64,000 nt of DNA from Ruminococcus sp. AF46-10NS (GCF_003474435.1 NZ_QRNF01000001.1:1-64000), one strand, 5' to 3'. Shown: positions 1-8,814, numbered from the stretch's first letter. Numbers and translations are program-made. The notes: generated by a model from the sequence alone, not told the origin.

Positions 1-67
1 GAAATGCACAAAAAAATGGATAAAAAATTATAATAAATGCAGAAATAGTAAAAAATAGTTGAAAAAC

Positions 68-117
68 ACTAAACAATATGCTATCTTTAGTTTAACGAAA
101 GGCGAAATAAACTAAAC
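68..117. promoter_or_regulatory. Putative operator cluster upstream of the sugar ABC operon
   Basis: The stretch holds an inverted repeat, TTTAGTTTA at 86-94 and TAAACTAAA at 108-116, separated by 13 bases. A further CTAAAC half-site at 69-74 can pair with CTTTAG at 85-90. It lies just before the ribosome-binding site of the solute-binding protein. Its position and symmetry suggest a repressor or activator site, perhaps for the LacI-type protein at 4884-5912, but that link is inference. Confidence 0.4.
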
Positions 118-150
118 AAAATTCACGAAAAGTTTAAAGGAGGAAATGAG

Positions 151-1389
151 ATGAATTTTAAAAAGGTAATGGCAGCAGTACTTGCAGGAACAATGGTATT
201 CGGAATGGCTTCTTCCGTAAGTGCAGCAACAGAGGTTTCTTTCTGGACACTGAACACAAGACAGAACGCAGTTGAGCCGATCGTAGAGGCATTCAACGAA
301 GCAAACCCGGATATTAAAGTAACAGCTTCTTTCTATGACACAGATGGAATCAAGGATGCCTGCAAAGTAGCAGCTTCTTCCGATACACTTCCAAGTATGT
401 GGTTTAACTGGGGCGGCAGTCTTGGAAGCTTCTATGAGGAGAATGGAAAGACATATGATCTTACGCAGTATGCGAAAGATAACGGATGGAACGACAAATT
501 TACAGAAGCTTCTTTAAATCTCTGTACATTTGAAAACAAGCTTTCCGGATATCCGACAAGCTACAATGCACTTGGTGTTTACTATAATAAACAAATCTTT
601 GAGGATAACGGAATCGAAGTTCCTGCTACATTCGAGGATTTCGAAGCAGCTCTTAAGACTCTGAAAGATAACGGAGTTACACCAATGGATACAGCCGGAC
701 TTAACGGATGGCATGTAATGAGATGGCTTGAGCTTCTTGTTGAGCACTATGCAGGTGCTGAGCTTCATGACAAGCTGAACACATTTGAGGAGAGCTGGAA
801 CTGTGATGCAGTAGTACAGGCTTTTGCGAAATATAAAGAGTGGGTTGACGCAGGATACTTCCCGGATGGTTTCCTTACACTTGACCCGAACGATACCATC
901 ATGGCAATGGGTACAGGAGAGTGTGCAATGGATCTCCAGGGACAGTGGTATGACGGACAGTTCATCCAGAATGATCTTGATCCTAACAATTATGGTGTAT
1001 TTGCATTCCCGTCAGGTGATGACAACCGTATGTCTGCTTTCGCAGAGATGACACAGTTCAATGCTAATCTTTCTGATGAAGAACTTGATGCATGCGTGAA
1101 GTTCATGGATTACTATCAGAGTGATGAGAATGTTGCAGAGTATGGTGAGTACTATAACGTACCGCTTCCTGTACAGGGCGCTGAAGCTCCGGCTGAGCAG
1201 GTCAACGTAAACGGTATGCTTGAAACATCCAATGAGAACGGCACATTCACAATCACTGACCAGGCATTCCCGACAGAGGTTGCAGATGTTCTCTTTAATG
1301 CACAGGATGCAGTTGCAAACGGCGAGATGACACCGGAAGATGCAGCAGCTAATATCCAGAAAGCAATCGAGGAATATCAGGCTAAATAA
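151..1389 (+). CDS. Extracellular sugar-binding protein of an ABC importer
   Basis: This 412-residue secreted protein should capture an oligosaccharide or monosaccharide and deliver it to the two permeases that follow. A signal peptide (residues 1-26: Lys-rich start, hydrophobic core, cleavage near VSAA) precedes a family 1 solute-binding fold, with the typical start EVSFWTLN and a Trp-rich ligand region (MWFNWGGSL). The ATG has a strong AAAGGAGG site. Gram-positive binding proteins are usually lipoproteins, but no lipobox Cys is visible at the cleavage site, so anchoring is unclear. The ABC ATPase is not in this window and may be a shared MsmX-type protein. The neighbouring glycoside hydrolase suggests a glycan-derived substrate, which the sequence does not identify. 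Confidence 0.9.
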   Translation: MNFKKVMAAVLAGTMVFGMASSVSAATEVSFWTLNTRQNAVEPIVEAFNEANPDIKVTASFYDTDGIKDACKVAASSDTLPSMWFNWGGSLGSFYEENGKTYDLTQYAKDNGWNDKFTEASLNLCTFENKLSGYPTSYNALGVYYNKQIFEDNGIEVPATFEDFEAALKTLKDNGVTPMDTAGLNGWHVMRWLELLVEHYAGAELHDKLNTFEESWNCDAVVQAFAKYKEWVDAGYFPDGFLTLDPNDTIMAMGTGECAMDLQGQWYDGQFIQNDLDPNNYGVFAFPSGDDNRMSAFAEMTQFNANLSDEELDACVKFMDYYQSDENVAEYGEYYNVPLPVQGAEAPAEQVNVNGMLETSNENGTFTITDQAFPTEVADVLFNAQDAVANGEMTPEDAAANIQKAIEEYQAK

Positions 1390-1406
1390 TCATAAAAGCA
1401 TAACGG

Positions 1407-1440
1407 AGCGGCCAGAGCGCGGGCTTTGGTCGCTTTTTTA
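1407..1440 (+). terminator. Intra-operon hairpin terminator after the binding protein
   Basis: AGCGGCCA pairs imperfectly with TGGTCGCT around a GC-rich loop and is followed by six T. It lies between the binding-protein gene and the first permease. Such partial terminators commonly let the binding protein be made in excess of the membrane subunits; that role is inference. Confidence 0.7.
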
Positions 1441-1462
1441 CGAAAAATGGAGGTAATCCGGA

Positions 1463-2335
1463 ATGAAGAAAAAAAGCAAAATTGATTTTGGCGCATATGC
1501 GTTTCTGATACCGGCAGCAGTGATCTACCTTTCCGTTATTGTAATACCTGTATTTTACTCACTGTTTATCAGTCTGTTTAAATGGAACGGTGTTGCGGAG
1601 AAGGAATTTGTAGGTCTGGCAAACTATATCAATCTGTTTACAAATGATGCGACATTTATGATCGCGTTGAAGAATAACCTGATCTGGATCGTGCTGACGA
1701 TCGTACTTATGATGACGGTTTCTCTTGGATTTGCAGTAATCCTTAATAAACAGTTCCGCGGACGTACTGTGTTCCGTGCATTCTTCTATTTTCCATGTGT
1801 TATCGCACCGATCGCAGTAGCGATCATCTGGAGATGGATCTACAACCCGAATATCGGCTTTATCAATCAGTTTTTCAAAGTACTTGGAATTAATTTTAAA
1901 CAGACATGGATCTCTGATCCGAAGGTCAGCCTGTATGCAATTTTTGCAGCAGCACTGTGGCAGGGAATCGGCCAGCCGATGATCCTTTTCCTGGCAGGAC
2001 TTCAGTCAGTATCACCGGATGTCCTTGAGGCAGCAACAATTGACGGTGCAGGCCCGATCCGTAAATTTTTCAGTGTTACGGTACCGCTTATGAAAGAAAC
2101 ATTCGTTATGGTTCTTGCAACTCTGATCGTAGCAGCTATGAAGGTTTACGATATTGTACAGGGTCTTACAGGCGGCGGCCCGAACAACTCCACCCAGGTT
2201 CTGGCAACCTATATGTATTCACAGACATTCCAGTATAACAATGTAGGTATGGGAACTGCGGTTGCATGTATCATGGTAGTTATGATGCTTGTAGTAATCA
2301 TTCCGTATATTTCCTTTACAGCAAAAGAAAAGTAG
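1463..2335 (+). CDS. Sugar ABC transporter permease (MalF/UgpA type)
   Basis: A 290-residue integral membrane protein with about six hydrophobic segments, beginning with a Lys-rich cytoplasmic N-terminus. The ATPase-coupling EAA loop is visible (LEAATIDGAGPIRKFF, then a VPLM segment). It forms the transmembrane channel with the next gene product and imports the sugar bound by the 151-1389 protein. Length is normal for the family. The ribosome site is GGAGGT. It is separated from the binding protein by a partial terminator and from the next gene by only a few bases. Confidence 0.93.
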   Translation: MKKKSKIDFGAYAFLIPAAVIYLSVIVIPVFYSLFISLFKWNGVAEKEFVGLANYINLFTNDATFMIALKNNLIWIVLTIVLMMTVSLGFAVILNKQFRGRTVFRAFFYFPCVIAPIAVAIIWRWIYNPNIGFINQFFKVLGINFKQTWISDPKVSLYAIFAAALWQGIGQPMILFLAGLQSVSPDVLEAATIDGAGPIRKFFSVTVPLMKETFVMVLATLIVAAMKVYDIVQGLTGGGPNNSTQVLATYMYSQTFQYNNVGMGTAVACIMVVMMLVVIIPYISFTAKEK

Positions 2336-2347
2336 GAGGTGCAGGCA

Positions 2348-3187
2348 ATGGACGGAAAAAGTAAAAAAATCACAAAAAAAGTGCTGCTGTATGTGCTTCT
2401 GATCATTCTTGCGCTGATCTGGATCGTGCCAATTTTCACACTTGTTGTAACAGCACTGAAACATAAAAAAGATTTCATGAGCGGTTTAAGTCTGTTCCAG
2501 CTTCCTGCTGAGATTGCATGGGATAACTTTACAAATGCCATCACAAAAGGAAATCTTTTCAACTATATGAAAAATGACCTGATTATTTCCTGCCTGAAAG
2601 TGCCGCTTGGTATCTTCGTAGGAGCTATGGCTTCCTTTGCATTAACACGACTGAACATCAAACATCGTGTGGGGCTTTTTGTATTCTTCCTTATTGGTAT
2701 GATGCTTCCGATGCAGACAGCACTTGTGCCGATCAATATTATCTACAGCAAACTGAATCTTCTGAACACATACTTCGGATTATTCTATGTATATATCGGA
2801 TTTGGTATTTCCTACTGTATCCTGATCATGAGAGGTTTCATGCTGGGAATTCCGAAAGATATTGATGAGGCTGCATGTATTGACGGATGTAATAAATGGC
2901 AGCTTTTTTACAAGATCATCCTGCCGATCGCAAAACCGGCGATCGCAACACTGTTTATCACAGATTTCCTTTCCACATGGAATGAGTATCTTCTGGCCAG
3001 CGTTATTATCAACGACAATGCCATGAAGACAGTACCAGTTGGTATTATGACATTCGTAGGTGAGCACGGAACAGATTATGGTTATCTGTGTGCAGGTGTA
3101 CTTGTTTCTGTTATACCGGTTATGGTTGTATACCTGATCTTCCAGAGATATTTCGTAGAAGGTATGGCCGGAGCAGTTAAATCATGA
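2348..3187 (+). CDS. Sugar ABC transporter permease (MalG/UgpE type)
   Basis: Second membrane subunit of the importer, with six hydrophobic segments and the EAA loop (DEAACIDGCNKWQLF, then ILPIAKP). The ATG at 2348 is chosen because an AGGAGG site that overlaps the stop of the previous gene sits 8 bases upstream; an in-frame GTG at 2339 lies too close to it. The ending (FVEGMAGAVKS) is typical of the MalG subfamily. Translational coupling with the first permease is likely. Confidence 0.93.
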   Translation: MDGKSKKITKKVLLYVLLIILALIWIVPIFTLVVTALKHKKDFMSGLSLFQLPAEIAWDNFTNAITKGNLFNYMKNDLIISCLKVPLGIFVGAMASFALTRLNIKHRVGLFVFFLIGMMLPMQTALVPINIIYSKLNLLNTYFGLFYVYIGFGISYCILIMRGFMLGIPKDIDEAACIDGCNKWQLFYKIILPIAKPAIATLFITDFLSTWNEYLLASVIINDNAMKTVPVGIMTFVGEHGTDYGYLCAGVLVSVIPVMVVYLIFQRYFVEGMAGAVKS

Positions 3188-3258
3188 TATCAGATACAGG
3201 CAGCACAGCGGATCGTGAACAGCCGCCTGGATGACTACAGAAAGAAAGAGGATGACTT

Positions 3259-4783
3259 ATGAGTACTTGCAAATATACAGAATCCGTAGAAAAATGGGGA
3301 ACTTTTGAAGCTGAAATGCCAGGTAAACATGAAGGGAATCCGTTTACCGATTATGCAATTCAGGGAACGTTTAAAGGCAAAGAAGAGACAAAAACCGTAG
3401 ATGGTTTCTATGATGGAGACGGAATTTACCGTGTACGTTTCATGCCATCCTTTGAAGGAGATTATACATTTGAGATCAAAGGAAGCTTTTCCGATGAGGT
3501 GTACACAGGTGCATTCCATGTAACACCTGCACAAGAAGACAACCACGGACCTGTCCGTGTGTCCTATACTTATCACATGGCATATGAAGATGGAAAACCA
3601 TATTATTCTATCGGAACAACCTGCTATGTGTGGGAGCTTCAGAGCGAGGAGCTTCAGAAACAGACACTGGAGACACTGGCAGACAGTGCATTCAACAAGA
3701 TCCGTTTCTGTGTATTCCCGAAACATTATGACTACAACTTGAATGAGCCGATCAGCTATCCATATGAAGGAACTCCGATGGACAGTTCAGTTCTTACATC
3801 TGAGAATTTCCTGGAATATGTTGGCTGTGCAGAGGGTAATAACTTCGATTACAAGAGATTTAATGTGAAACATTTCCAGCATATCGATGACTGCGTAAAG
3901 AAGCTGATGGAGTTGGGTATTGAGGCTGACATCATTGTGATGCATCCATATGACAGATGGGGCTTCAGTGAGATGAGTGCAGAGTGTGATGATCTTTACT
4001 GGAAATATCTCATTGCAAGAGTGAGTGCATACAGAAACGTATGGTGGTCTCTTGCGAATGAGTACGATCTTTTCCCGAAAAAGACAACTGAGGATTGGGA
4101 GCGATACGCATCCATCATCCAGGAAAAGGATGTATACAATCATCTTCGTTCCATTCACAACTGCAAGAGCTTCTATGATTACACAAGACCATGGATCACT
4201 CACTGCAGCATCCAGAGACAGGATCTCTATAAATCCTCTGAGATGGTAAATGAATGGCGTATCCGCTATAAAAAACCGGTAGTTCTGGATGAGATCGCTT
4301 ACGAGGGAAATATCCAGCACGGCTGGGGAAATATCAGCGGAAAAGAAATGACAAGACGTTTCTGGGAAGCATTCTGCAGAGGTGCATATCCGGGACATGG
4401 CGAGACATATATGAATGATGAGGGAATTCTCTGGTGGTCCCATGGCGGCAAGCTTCATGGAGAGAGCCTGAGAGATTTAAATTCCTCCAGAAAATTATGG
4501 AAGAAACTCCGGCGCCGGTCTTCGTCCACTGGAAAATCAGTGGGATGAGGTTGGCGCAGCAGTAGATAACAGTCTTCAGGATATTAAATATTATATTTTC
4601 TATTACAGCTTCATGCGTCCGTCATTCCGTGAGTATCATATTGATGATGAAACAGAGTTTGAGGTAGAAGTAATCGATACATGGAACATGACCATCGAGA
4701 AAAAAGGAACTTTTAAAGGCAAGTTCCGGATTGACCTGCCGGGAAGAGAGTATATGGCTGTGCGCGTGCGCGAGGTTAAGTGA
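3259..4783 (+). pseudogene. Glycoside hydrolase (DUF5060/DUF4038/DUF5605 family), two frameshifts
   Basis: The intact reading frame runs from 3259 to about 4468. It has an N-terminal beta-sandwich (DUF5060-like, about residues 1-90) and a TIM-barrel-like domain with candidate acid/base Glu268 (SLANEYD) and nucleophile Glu345 (VVLDEIAYEG). Near 4469 one base is missing, and reading continues as PERFKFLQKIMEETP. Near 4512 a second base is missing, and the frame resumes as ENQWDEVGAAVDN to a stop at 4781, completing a C-terminal DUF5605-like domain. As written the protein stops at 4548 with a scrambled tail. Two one-base losses 45 bases apart look like sequencing error or recent decay. Lying beside a sugar importer, it probably acts inside the cell on imported oligosaccharides. 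Confidence 0.8.
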
Positions 4784-4788
4784 TTTAT

Positions 4789-4820
4789 GGGGAGCTGCCG
4801 GAGAGGCGGCTCCCTGCTTT
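4789..4820 (+). terminator. Terminator of the sugar ABC operon
   Basis: GGGAGCTGCC pairs with GGCGGCTCCC (one mismatch) around a short loop, followed by TGCTTTAT. The T-tract is weak, so efficiency is uncertain. It separates the hydrolase from the LacI promoter. Confidence 0.6.
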
Positions 4821-4823
4821 ATG

Positions 4824-4852
4824 TTGACAGGAAAACCAAAAGTGTTTAGAAT
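4824..4852 (+). promoter_or_regulatory. Sigma-A promoter for the LacI regulator
   Basis: TTGACA at 4824-4829 and TAGAAT at 4847-4852 are separated by exactly 17 bases and lie just before the regulator gene. Confidence 0.7.
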
Positions 4853-4883
4853 CAAGGAGAAGTTTAAATCAAGAGGGATCAGA

Positions 4884-5912
4884 ATGAAGATAAAGGCAAC
4901 AGATATAGCGAGAAATCTTAATCTTTCCAAAGCAACGGTATCCCTGGTTTTAAACAATAAACCAGGAGTCAGTGAGAAAACCCGACGAAGGATTTTTGAT
5001 TATATTGAAGAAGTTTTAGGAGAAGCAGAACGACAAAAAGAAGAAAAAGATAAGCAGGAATTAGAGAATAAAAATATCATCAAGGTACTTTTTATTGATA
5101 ATGCTCTCAGATTCCTCAAGGATTTTGAATTGGATGTATGCCCGGACAGCCTGACGATATTTGAACAGGAAGCCAGAAGAATGGGCTGTATCATCAGCGT
5201 GACTTATGCTTCTTCCGCAAAAAAAGAAGACGTGGAGCGTGTAGTGCGTGAGGCTAATGAGGAAAATGTGGCAGGCGTGATCCTGTATGCAACGGAGATG
5301 CAGCCGGATCAGTTTCCACCGTTCCGGGCAATCCGAAAGCCAATGGTGATCTATGACAATGATCTTGGAAATGAATATCATTGTGTTACCTTCGGTGGAG
5401 TGGAGGGAATCAGGGATTGCGTAGATTATCTGGTTTCCAGAGGATGCCGGAATATCAAATATATGGCCAATACCCAGAATATCTTTAATTTCCAGCAGAG
5501 GCGTGCAGGATTCCGTGCAGGACTTCGGAAGAATGGCCTGCCACTGGAGAAAGAATCTATTTACCCACTGGGAGAAACTACCAGTGAGGTATGTGAGGCA
5601 ACACTGAAATATCTGGAGACTCATGAACTGCCGGATGCCTTTATCATGGAAAATTATCAGATTTCCATTGGAGTGATGCGGGCGTTACGGCAGAAGAAGA
5701 TTTCGGTTCCGGAAGACATTTCTCTTCTGGGAGTAGATGAGATCCCGGATTATCTTACGGGAGATATTCTTCTTACTACACTTCGGATGGAGCATCTGGA
5801 ACGTGCGCATGTGGCCATGCTTTTCCTGGAACAGGAGATGAAGGGGGCGATTTCCTGTAAATTCAAATCGTTTTCCACCTGTAAGATCATTCCGGGGCAG
5901 ACGGTCAAATAA
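4884..5912 (+). CDS. LacI-family transcriptional regulator
   Basis: A 342-residue regulator. Residues 1-50 form the LacI helix-turn-helix (ATDIARNLNLSKATVSLVLN), with the hinge region after it. The rest is a periplasmic-binding-protein-like effector domain ending in DISLLGVDEIPDYLTGD. The ATG at 4884 is chosen because the helix-turn-helix begins immediately after it; the longer frame from 4731 overlaps the hydrolase and the promoter. It probably senses the sugar handled by the upstream importer and hydrolase, and the inverted repeat at 86-116 is a candidate target. A charged insert (KEEKDKQELENK) follows the DNA-binding domain in place of the usual hinge motif. Confidence 0.9.
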   Translation: MKIKATDIARNLNLSKATVSLVLNNKPGVSEKTRRRIFDYIEEVLGEAERQKEEKDKQELENKNIIKVLFIDNALRFLKDFELDVCPDSLTIFEQEARRMGCIISVTYASSAKKEDVERVVREANEENVAGVILYATEMQPDQFPPFRAIRKPMVIYDNDLGNEYHCVTFGGVEGIRDCVDYLVSRGCRNIKYMANTQNIFNFQQRRAGFRAGLRKNGLPLEKESIYPLGETTSEVCEATLKYLETHELPDAFIMENYQISIGVMRALRQKKISVPEDISLLGVDEIPDYLTGDILLTTLRMEHLERAHVAMLFLEQEMKGAISCKFKSFSTCKIIPGQTVK

Positions 5913-5941
5913 AATGGAAATACAGATGAGGAGAAAATAAA

Positions 5942-6964
5942 ATGTTATTTTTTGTAAACGATTACTGCGAGGGAGCGCATCCGGCGATCCTTGAAAAACT
6001 TGTGGAGACAAACATGGAGAAGCTTTCAGGCTATGGCACAGATAAATACTGTGATTCTGCAAAAGAAAAGATCCGCAAGGCCTGTGGCTGCCCGGATGCA
6101 GAGGTATTTTTTCTGGTAGGAGGAACTCAGACCAATGCGACAGTTATCGGTTCCGTGCTGAACAGATACGAGGGTGTACTGGCAGCTGAGACTGGACATG
6201 TAAACTGCCATGAAGCCGGTGCTATCGAGTATACCGGACATAAGGTTCTGGCACTTCCAGCAGAGAACGGAAAGATCAAAGCAGAGAGCATAACCGAATA
6301 TATCGAAACTTTTTACGGGGATGAAAGTCATGACCATATGGTATTTCCGGGAATGGTATATATTTCCCATCCTACAGAATACGGAACGCTTTATACAAAG
6401 AAAGAACTGGAAGAAATCTTCAATGTGTGCAGACATTATGAGCTTCCGCTGTTCCTGGACGGAGCAAGACTTGGATATGGCCTGGTAAGCCCGGAAACAG
6501 ATGTAACACTTGAGGATATCGCCAGATATACAGATGTATTCTACATCGGTGGAACCAAGGCAGGAGCACTCTGCGGTGAGGCAGTTGTTTTTACGAAAAA
6601 AGCTCCGAAACATTTCATGACTATGGTGAAGCAGCAGGGAGCTCTTCTGGCCAAGGGGCGCCTTCTGGGAATCCAGTTTGATACTTTATTTACAGGTGAT
6701 CTGTATACAAAGATCAGCCGAAACGCCATTGACACTGCTATGAAGCTGAAAAAAGCTCTTCAGGAAAAAGGCTACCAGCTTTATATTGATTCTCCGACAA
6801 ACCAGCAGTTCATAATCCTGGAAAATAATAAAAAAGAAGAACTTGCAAAAAAAGTCCGGTTTGATTTCTGGGAGAAATATGATGAGGATCATACAGTGAT
6901 CCGTTTTGCTACAAGCTGGGGAACGAAGATGGAGGATATTGATGCGCTGATCGAATTGCTGTAG
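5942..6964 (+). CDS. ltaE: Low-specificity L-threonine aldolase family (PLP enzyme)
   Basis: A 340-residue pyridoxal-phosphate enzyme of the beta-eliminating lyase/threonine aldolase group, which cleaves L-threonine or L-allo-threonine to glycine and acetaldehyde. Visible features are the early FVNDYCEGAHPAIL segment, the GGTQTN cofactor-binding turn, the LFLDGARLGYG motif with the PLP-contacting Asp, and the Schiff-base Lys206 in YIGGTKAG. It starts 27 bases after the LacI gene with a GAGGAG site and may be co-transcribed with it. No functional link to the sugar operon is obvious. The exact substrate cannot be fixed from sequence. Confidence 0.88.
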   Translation: MLFFVNDYCEGAHPAILEKLVETNMEKLSGYGTDKYCDSAKEKIRKACGCPDAEVFFLVGGTQTNATVIGSVLNRYEGVLAAETGHVNCHEAGAIEYTGHKVLALPAENGKIKAESITEYIETFYGDESHDHMVFPGMVYISHPTEYGTLYTKKELEEIFNVCRHYELPLFLDGARLGYGLVSPETDVTLEDIARYTDVFYIGGTKAGALCGEAVVFTKKAPKHFMTMVKQQGALLAKGRLLGIQFDTLFTGDLYTKISRNAIDTAMKLKKALQEKGYQLYIDSPTNQQFIILENNKKEELAKKVRFDFWEKYDEDHTVIRFATSWGTKMEDIDALIELL

Positions 6965-7016
6965 TGCGTATCATCCTGAGAAGATCATAAAGTAGAAATA
7001 ATTGCAGAAAATTTTG

Positions 7017-7022
7017 TATAAA
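7017..7022 (+). promoter_or_regulatory. Candidate -10 element (TATAAA) for the RNA at 7029
   Basis: TATAAA preceded by TG (TTTTGTATAAAAT) ends 6 bases before the first paired base of the structured RNA candidate. No convincing -35 hexamer is seen at the right spacing, so this would be a TG-assisted or activator-dependent promoter. Confidence 0.35.
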
Positions 7023-7028
7023 ATAATT

Positions 7029-7140
7029 CCCTGCAGGATCTGCAAAATCAGGTACAGATATAATATCCTTGGCAGTATGCCGGATGAAGAGATGTATTTA
7101 TATCATCTGTTTTGTAAATTCCTGCGGGGTTTTTATTTTT
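7029..7140 (+). ncRNA. Candidate structured RNA with a multi-helix junction and U-tail
   Basis: A closing helix P1 pairs CCCTGCAGGA (7029-7038) with TCCTGCGGGG (7120-7129): 10 bp with one G-U pair. Inside are three hairpins. P2 is TCTG 7039-7042 with CAGA 7055-7058. P3 is ATCC/GGCA 7065-7074 with TGCC/GGAT 7078-7085, with a two-base TT bulge and a GTA loop. P4 is AGATG 7090-7094 with CATCT 7104-7108. P1 is followed at once by TTTTTATTTTT, as in an intrinsic terminator. The region lies between convergent genes (aldolase on plus, proC on minus) and has no plausible reading frame. I do not recognise a known RNA family. It could be a small RNA or an elaborate terminator of the aldolase gene. Confidence 0.5.
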
Positions 7141-7153
7141 GGTCTGTGAGGAA

Positions 7154-7948
7154 TTATAATTTTTTGCCCTTCTCAGCGGCAGCAGTCAGAGCTTCAAATA
7201 CAGCACTGCGGAAACCGTTTTTCTCCAGTGTGCGTACACCTTCGATGGTAGTTCCGGCAGGGGAGCAGACCATGTCTTTCAGATCGCCAGGATGTCTGCC
7301 TGTCTCAAGAACCATCTTTGCACTGCCAAGTACTGTCTGGGAAGCAAATTTGTAAGCCTGTTTACGGGGCATTCCCTGACTTACGGCGGCATCTGCCATA
7401 GCTTCGATGAACATAAATACATAAGCCGGTGCACAGCCGCCTACAGCGCCTGCAGCATCCATAAGACGTTCAGGGATTACTTCTGTGCATCCGAAGCTGT
7501 CTGTGATCTTGAGAATTTCATCGAGTCCTTCTTTGGAAACGCGCTCGTTGGCACATACAGCAGTCATGCCTTCACCAACCTGTGCGGGAGTATTTGGCAT
7601 GAAACGGACAACTTTCAGAGGAAGTCCGGCTTTTTCTTCCAGCCATGCAAGGGTCTTGCCCGGGGCAATTCCAATGATAGTGTGATCTGCTGTGAGGCTG
7701 TTGTGGACTTCATCTAAGACTTCCTCGTAGAACTGGGGTTTTACTGCAAGTACAATAGTCTTTGCAGATCTGACCACTTCGTTGTTATCCGGAGTGGTGA
7801 CAACACCGAGATTTTTTTTACTGCGTTCTCTGCCTTCTTCTGTAAGGTTGGAAACAATGATCTCATCTTTTGAAAAAATCCCCTGGCGGAGAATACCGCC
7901 GATCATTGCAGAACCCATATTTCCACATCCGATAAAACCGATCTTCAT
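7154..7948 (-). CDS. proC: Pyrroline-5-carboxylate reductase
   Basis: This 264-residue enzyme catalyses the last step of proline synthesis, the NAD(P)H-dependent reduction of 1-pyrroline-5-carboxylate to L-proline. The N-terminal Rossmann fold is clear (MKIGFIGCGNMGSAM). The middle carries VVRFMPNTPAQVGEGM, and the C-terminal dimerisation domain carries the family signature (GGCAPAYVFMFIEAMADAAV, and later DMVCSPAGTTIEGVRTLE). Length is normal. An AGGAGG site lies just upstream of the start on the minus strand, and the tRNA-Gly terminator lies beyond that. Confidence 0.97.
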   Translation of the reverse strand: MKIGFIGCGNMGSAMIGGILRQGIFSKDEIIVSNLTEEGRERSKKNLGVVTTPDNNEVVRSAKTIVLAVKPQFYEEVLDEVHNSLTADHTIIGIAPGKTLAWLEEKAGLPLKVVRFMPNTPAQVGEGMTAVCANERVSKEGLDEILKITDSFGCTEVIPERLMDAAGAVGGCAPAYVFMFIEAMADAAVSQGMPRKQAYKFASQTVLGSAKMVLETGRHPGDLKDMVCSPAGTTIEGVRTLEKNGFRSAVFEALTAAAEKGKKL

Positions 7949-7977
7949 AATAAAAATCCTCCTTAGAATTATGTTTT

Positions 7978-8010
7978 ATAAAAAAAGACACGCTCCCGAA
8001 AGCGTGCCTC
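7978..8010 (-). terminator. Terminator of the tRNA-Gly transcript
   Basis: Read on the minus strand, GGCACGCT pairs with AGCGTGTC around a TTCGGG-type loop and runs into seven T. It lies directly downstream of the tRNA gene. Confidence 0.85.
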
Positions 8011-8023
8011 CCTTGGCAATGAA

Positions 8024-8094
8024 AGCAGATAACGGGAGTCGAACCCGCCTCCTCAGCTTGGGAAGCTGATGTTCTACCGATGAACTATATCTGC
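8024..8094 (-). tRNA. tRNA-Gly (anticodon CCC)
   Basis: The minus strand folds as a complete cloverleaf. The acceptor stem GCAGATA pairs with TATCTGC, and there is a D-arm with GTTC/GAAC. The anticodon stem TCAGC/GCTGA encloses loop TTCCCAA (anticodon CCC, reading GGG glycine codons). The T-arm is GCGGG-TTCGACT-CCCGT. The discriminator base is U and no CCA is encoded. It stands alone with its own terminator. Confidence 0.95.
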
Positions 8095-8151
8095 CTGCAA
8101 TCCCAATTATAGCACTGGAAATAAGAAATACAAGAGTTGATTTGCGGGATA

Positions 8152-8604
8152 TTACCACCCCTGGCTCATAGTGCTGTTATGGTATTTCGTAGAATAAGTC
8201 ACATCCTCCCCAAACCACTCCGGTGCAGTATAAGCATTAGCTGCCTCTTCCGTAGGAAATTCGACCTCAGCAAGAAGAACTCCCTCATATTCCCCGTGGA
8301 ACACATCCAGCTCAATAAAAAGCCCGTCTTTTTCAGGAATTACGTAGCGGTCTTTTGTAATAAGGATACCATCGGCTTTAGGTTTGAGATGTTTGTAGGC
8401 ATCGGCAGTCAGAGGAAGATTATATTCTTCGCGGCTCATCAGGCCTTTTGATTTATAAGTAAGAAAATATTCATCATCCTGTCTGCGGATGCGGACTACA
8501 GGTGAAGTACAGAGATAACCCTGCTCGATCCTGTGGCAGGGATAGGAAGCCAGGTCGGTTGGCAGGTTTTCTTTCGGGATCAGAAATTTACGTTCGATTT
8601 CCAT
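8152..8604 (-). CDS. CYTH domain protein (triphosphate tunnel metalloenzyme)
   Basis: A 150-residue single-domain protein. It opens with the family-defining ExExK motif (MEIERKFLI), and alternating charged strands (RIRRQDDEYFLTYKSKG, FIELDVFHGEYEGVLLAEVEFP) line the tunnel that binds triphosphate and metal. Relatives hydrolyse inorganic triphosphate or nucleoside triphosphates; short bacterial CYTH proteins of this kind are mostly of unproven substrate. It lies upstream of the tRNA-Gly gene on the same strand, with an AGGAGG-type site before the ATG. Confidence 0.9.
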   Translation of the reverse strand: MEIERKFLIPKENLPTDLASYPCHRIEQGYLCTSPVVRIRRQDDEYFLTYKSKGLMSREEYNLPLTADAYKHLKPKADGILITKDRYVIPEKDGLFIELDVFHGEYEGVLLAEVEFPTEEAANAYTAPEWFGEDVTYSTKYHNSTMSQGW

Positions 8605-8721
8605 AAAACAGATACCTCCTGTTTAAAATATGCTGCCCTCATTTTATATGAAATAACAAGGTTTTGCAATGCTCATTAACATTTGAAAAGTATAGAGTTT
8701 GTTATTTCTGCCGTATTTTTC

Positions 8722-8750
8722 TTGACATTTTCTACAGAAAAAAGCATTAT
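8722..8750 (+). promoter_or_regulatory. Sigma-A promoter for the DJ-1/PfpI gene
   Basis: TTGACA at 8722-8727 and CATTAT at 8745-8750 have 17-base spacing and lie 65 bases before the start codon. Confidence 0.65.
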
Positions 8751-8814
8751 GAAATAGAACGGAAAATCACCGGAAAACCCGGAATCATATAGAAAAGAAA
8801 GGATGGGAAACATT

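Noticed and set aside
4731..4883. Upstream extension of the LacI reading frame
   Set aside because: It overlaps the hydrolase end, a terminator and the promoter; the helix-turn-helix begins right after the ATG at 4884.
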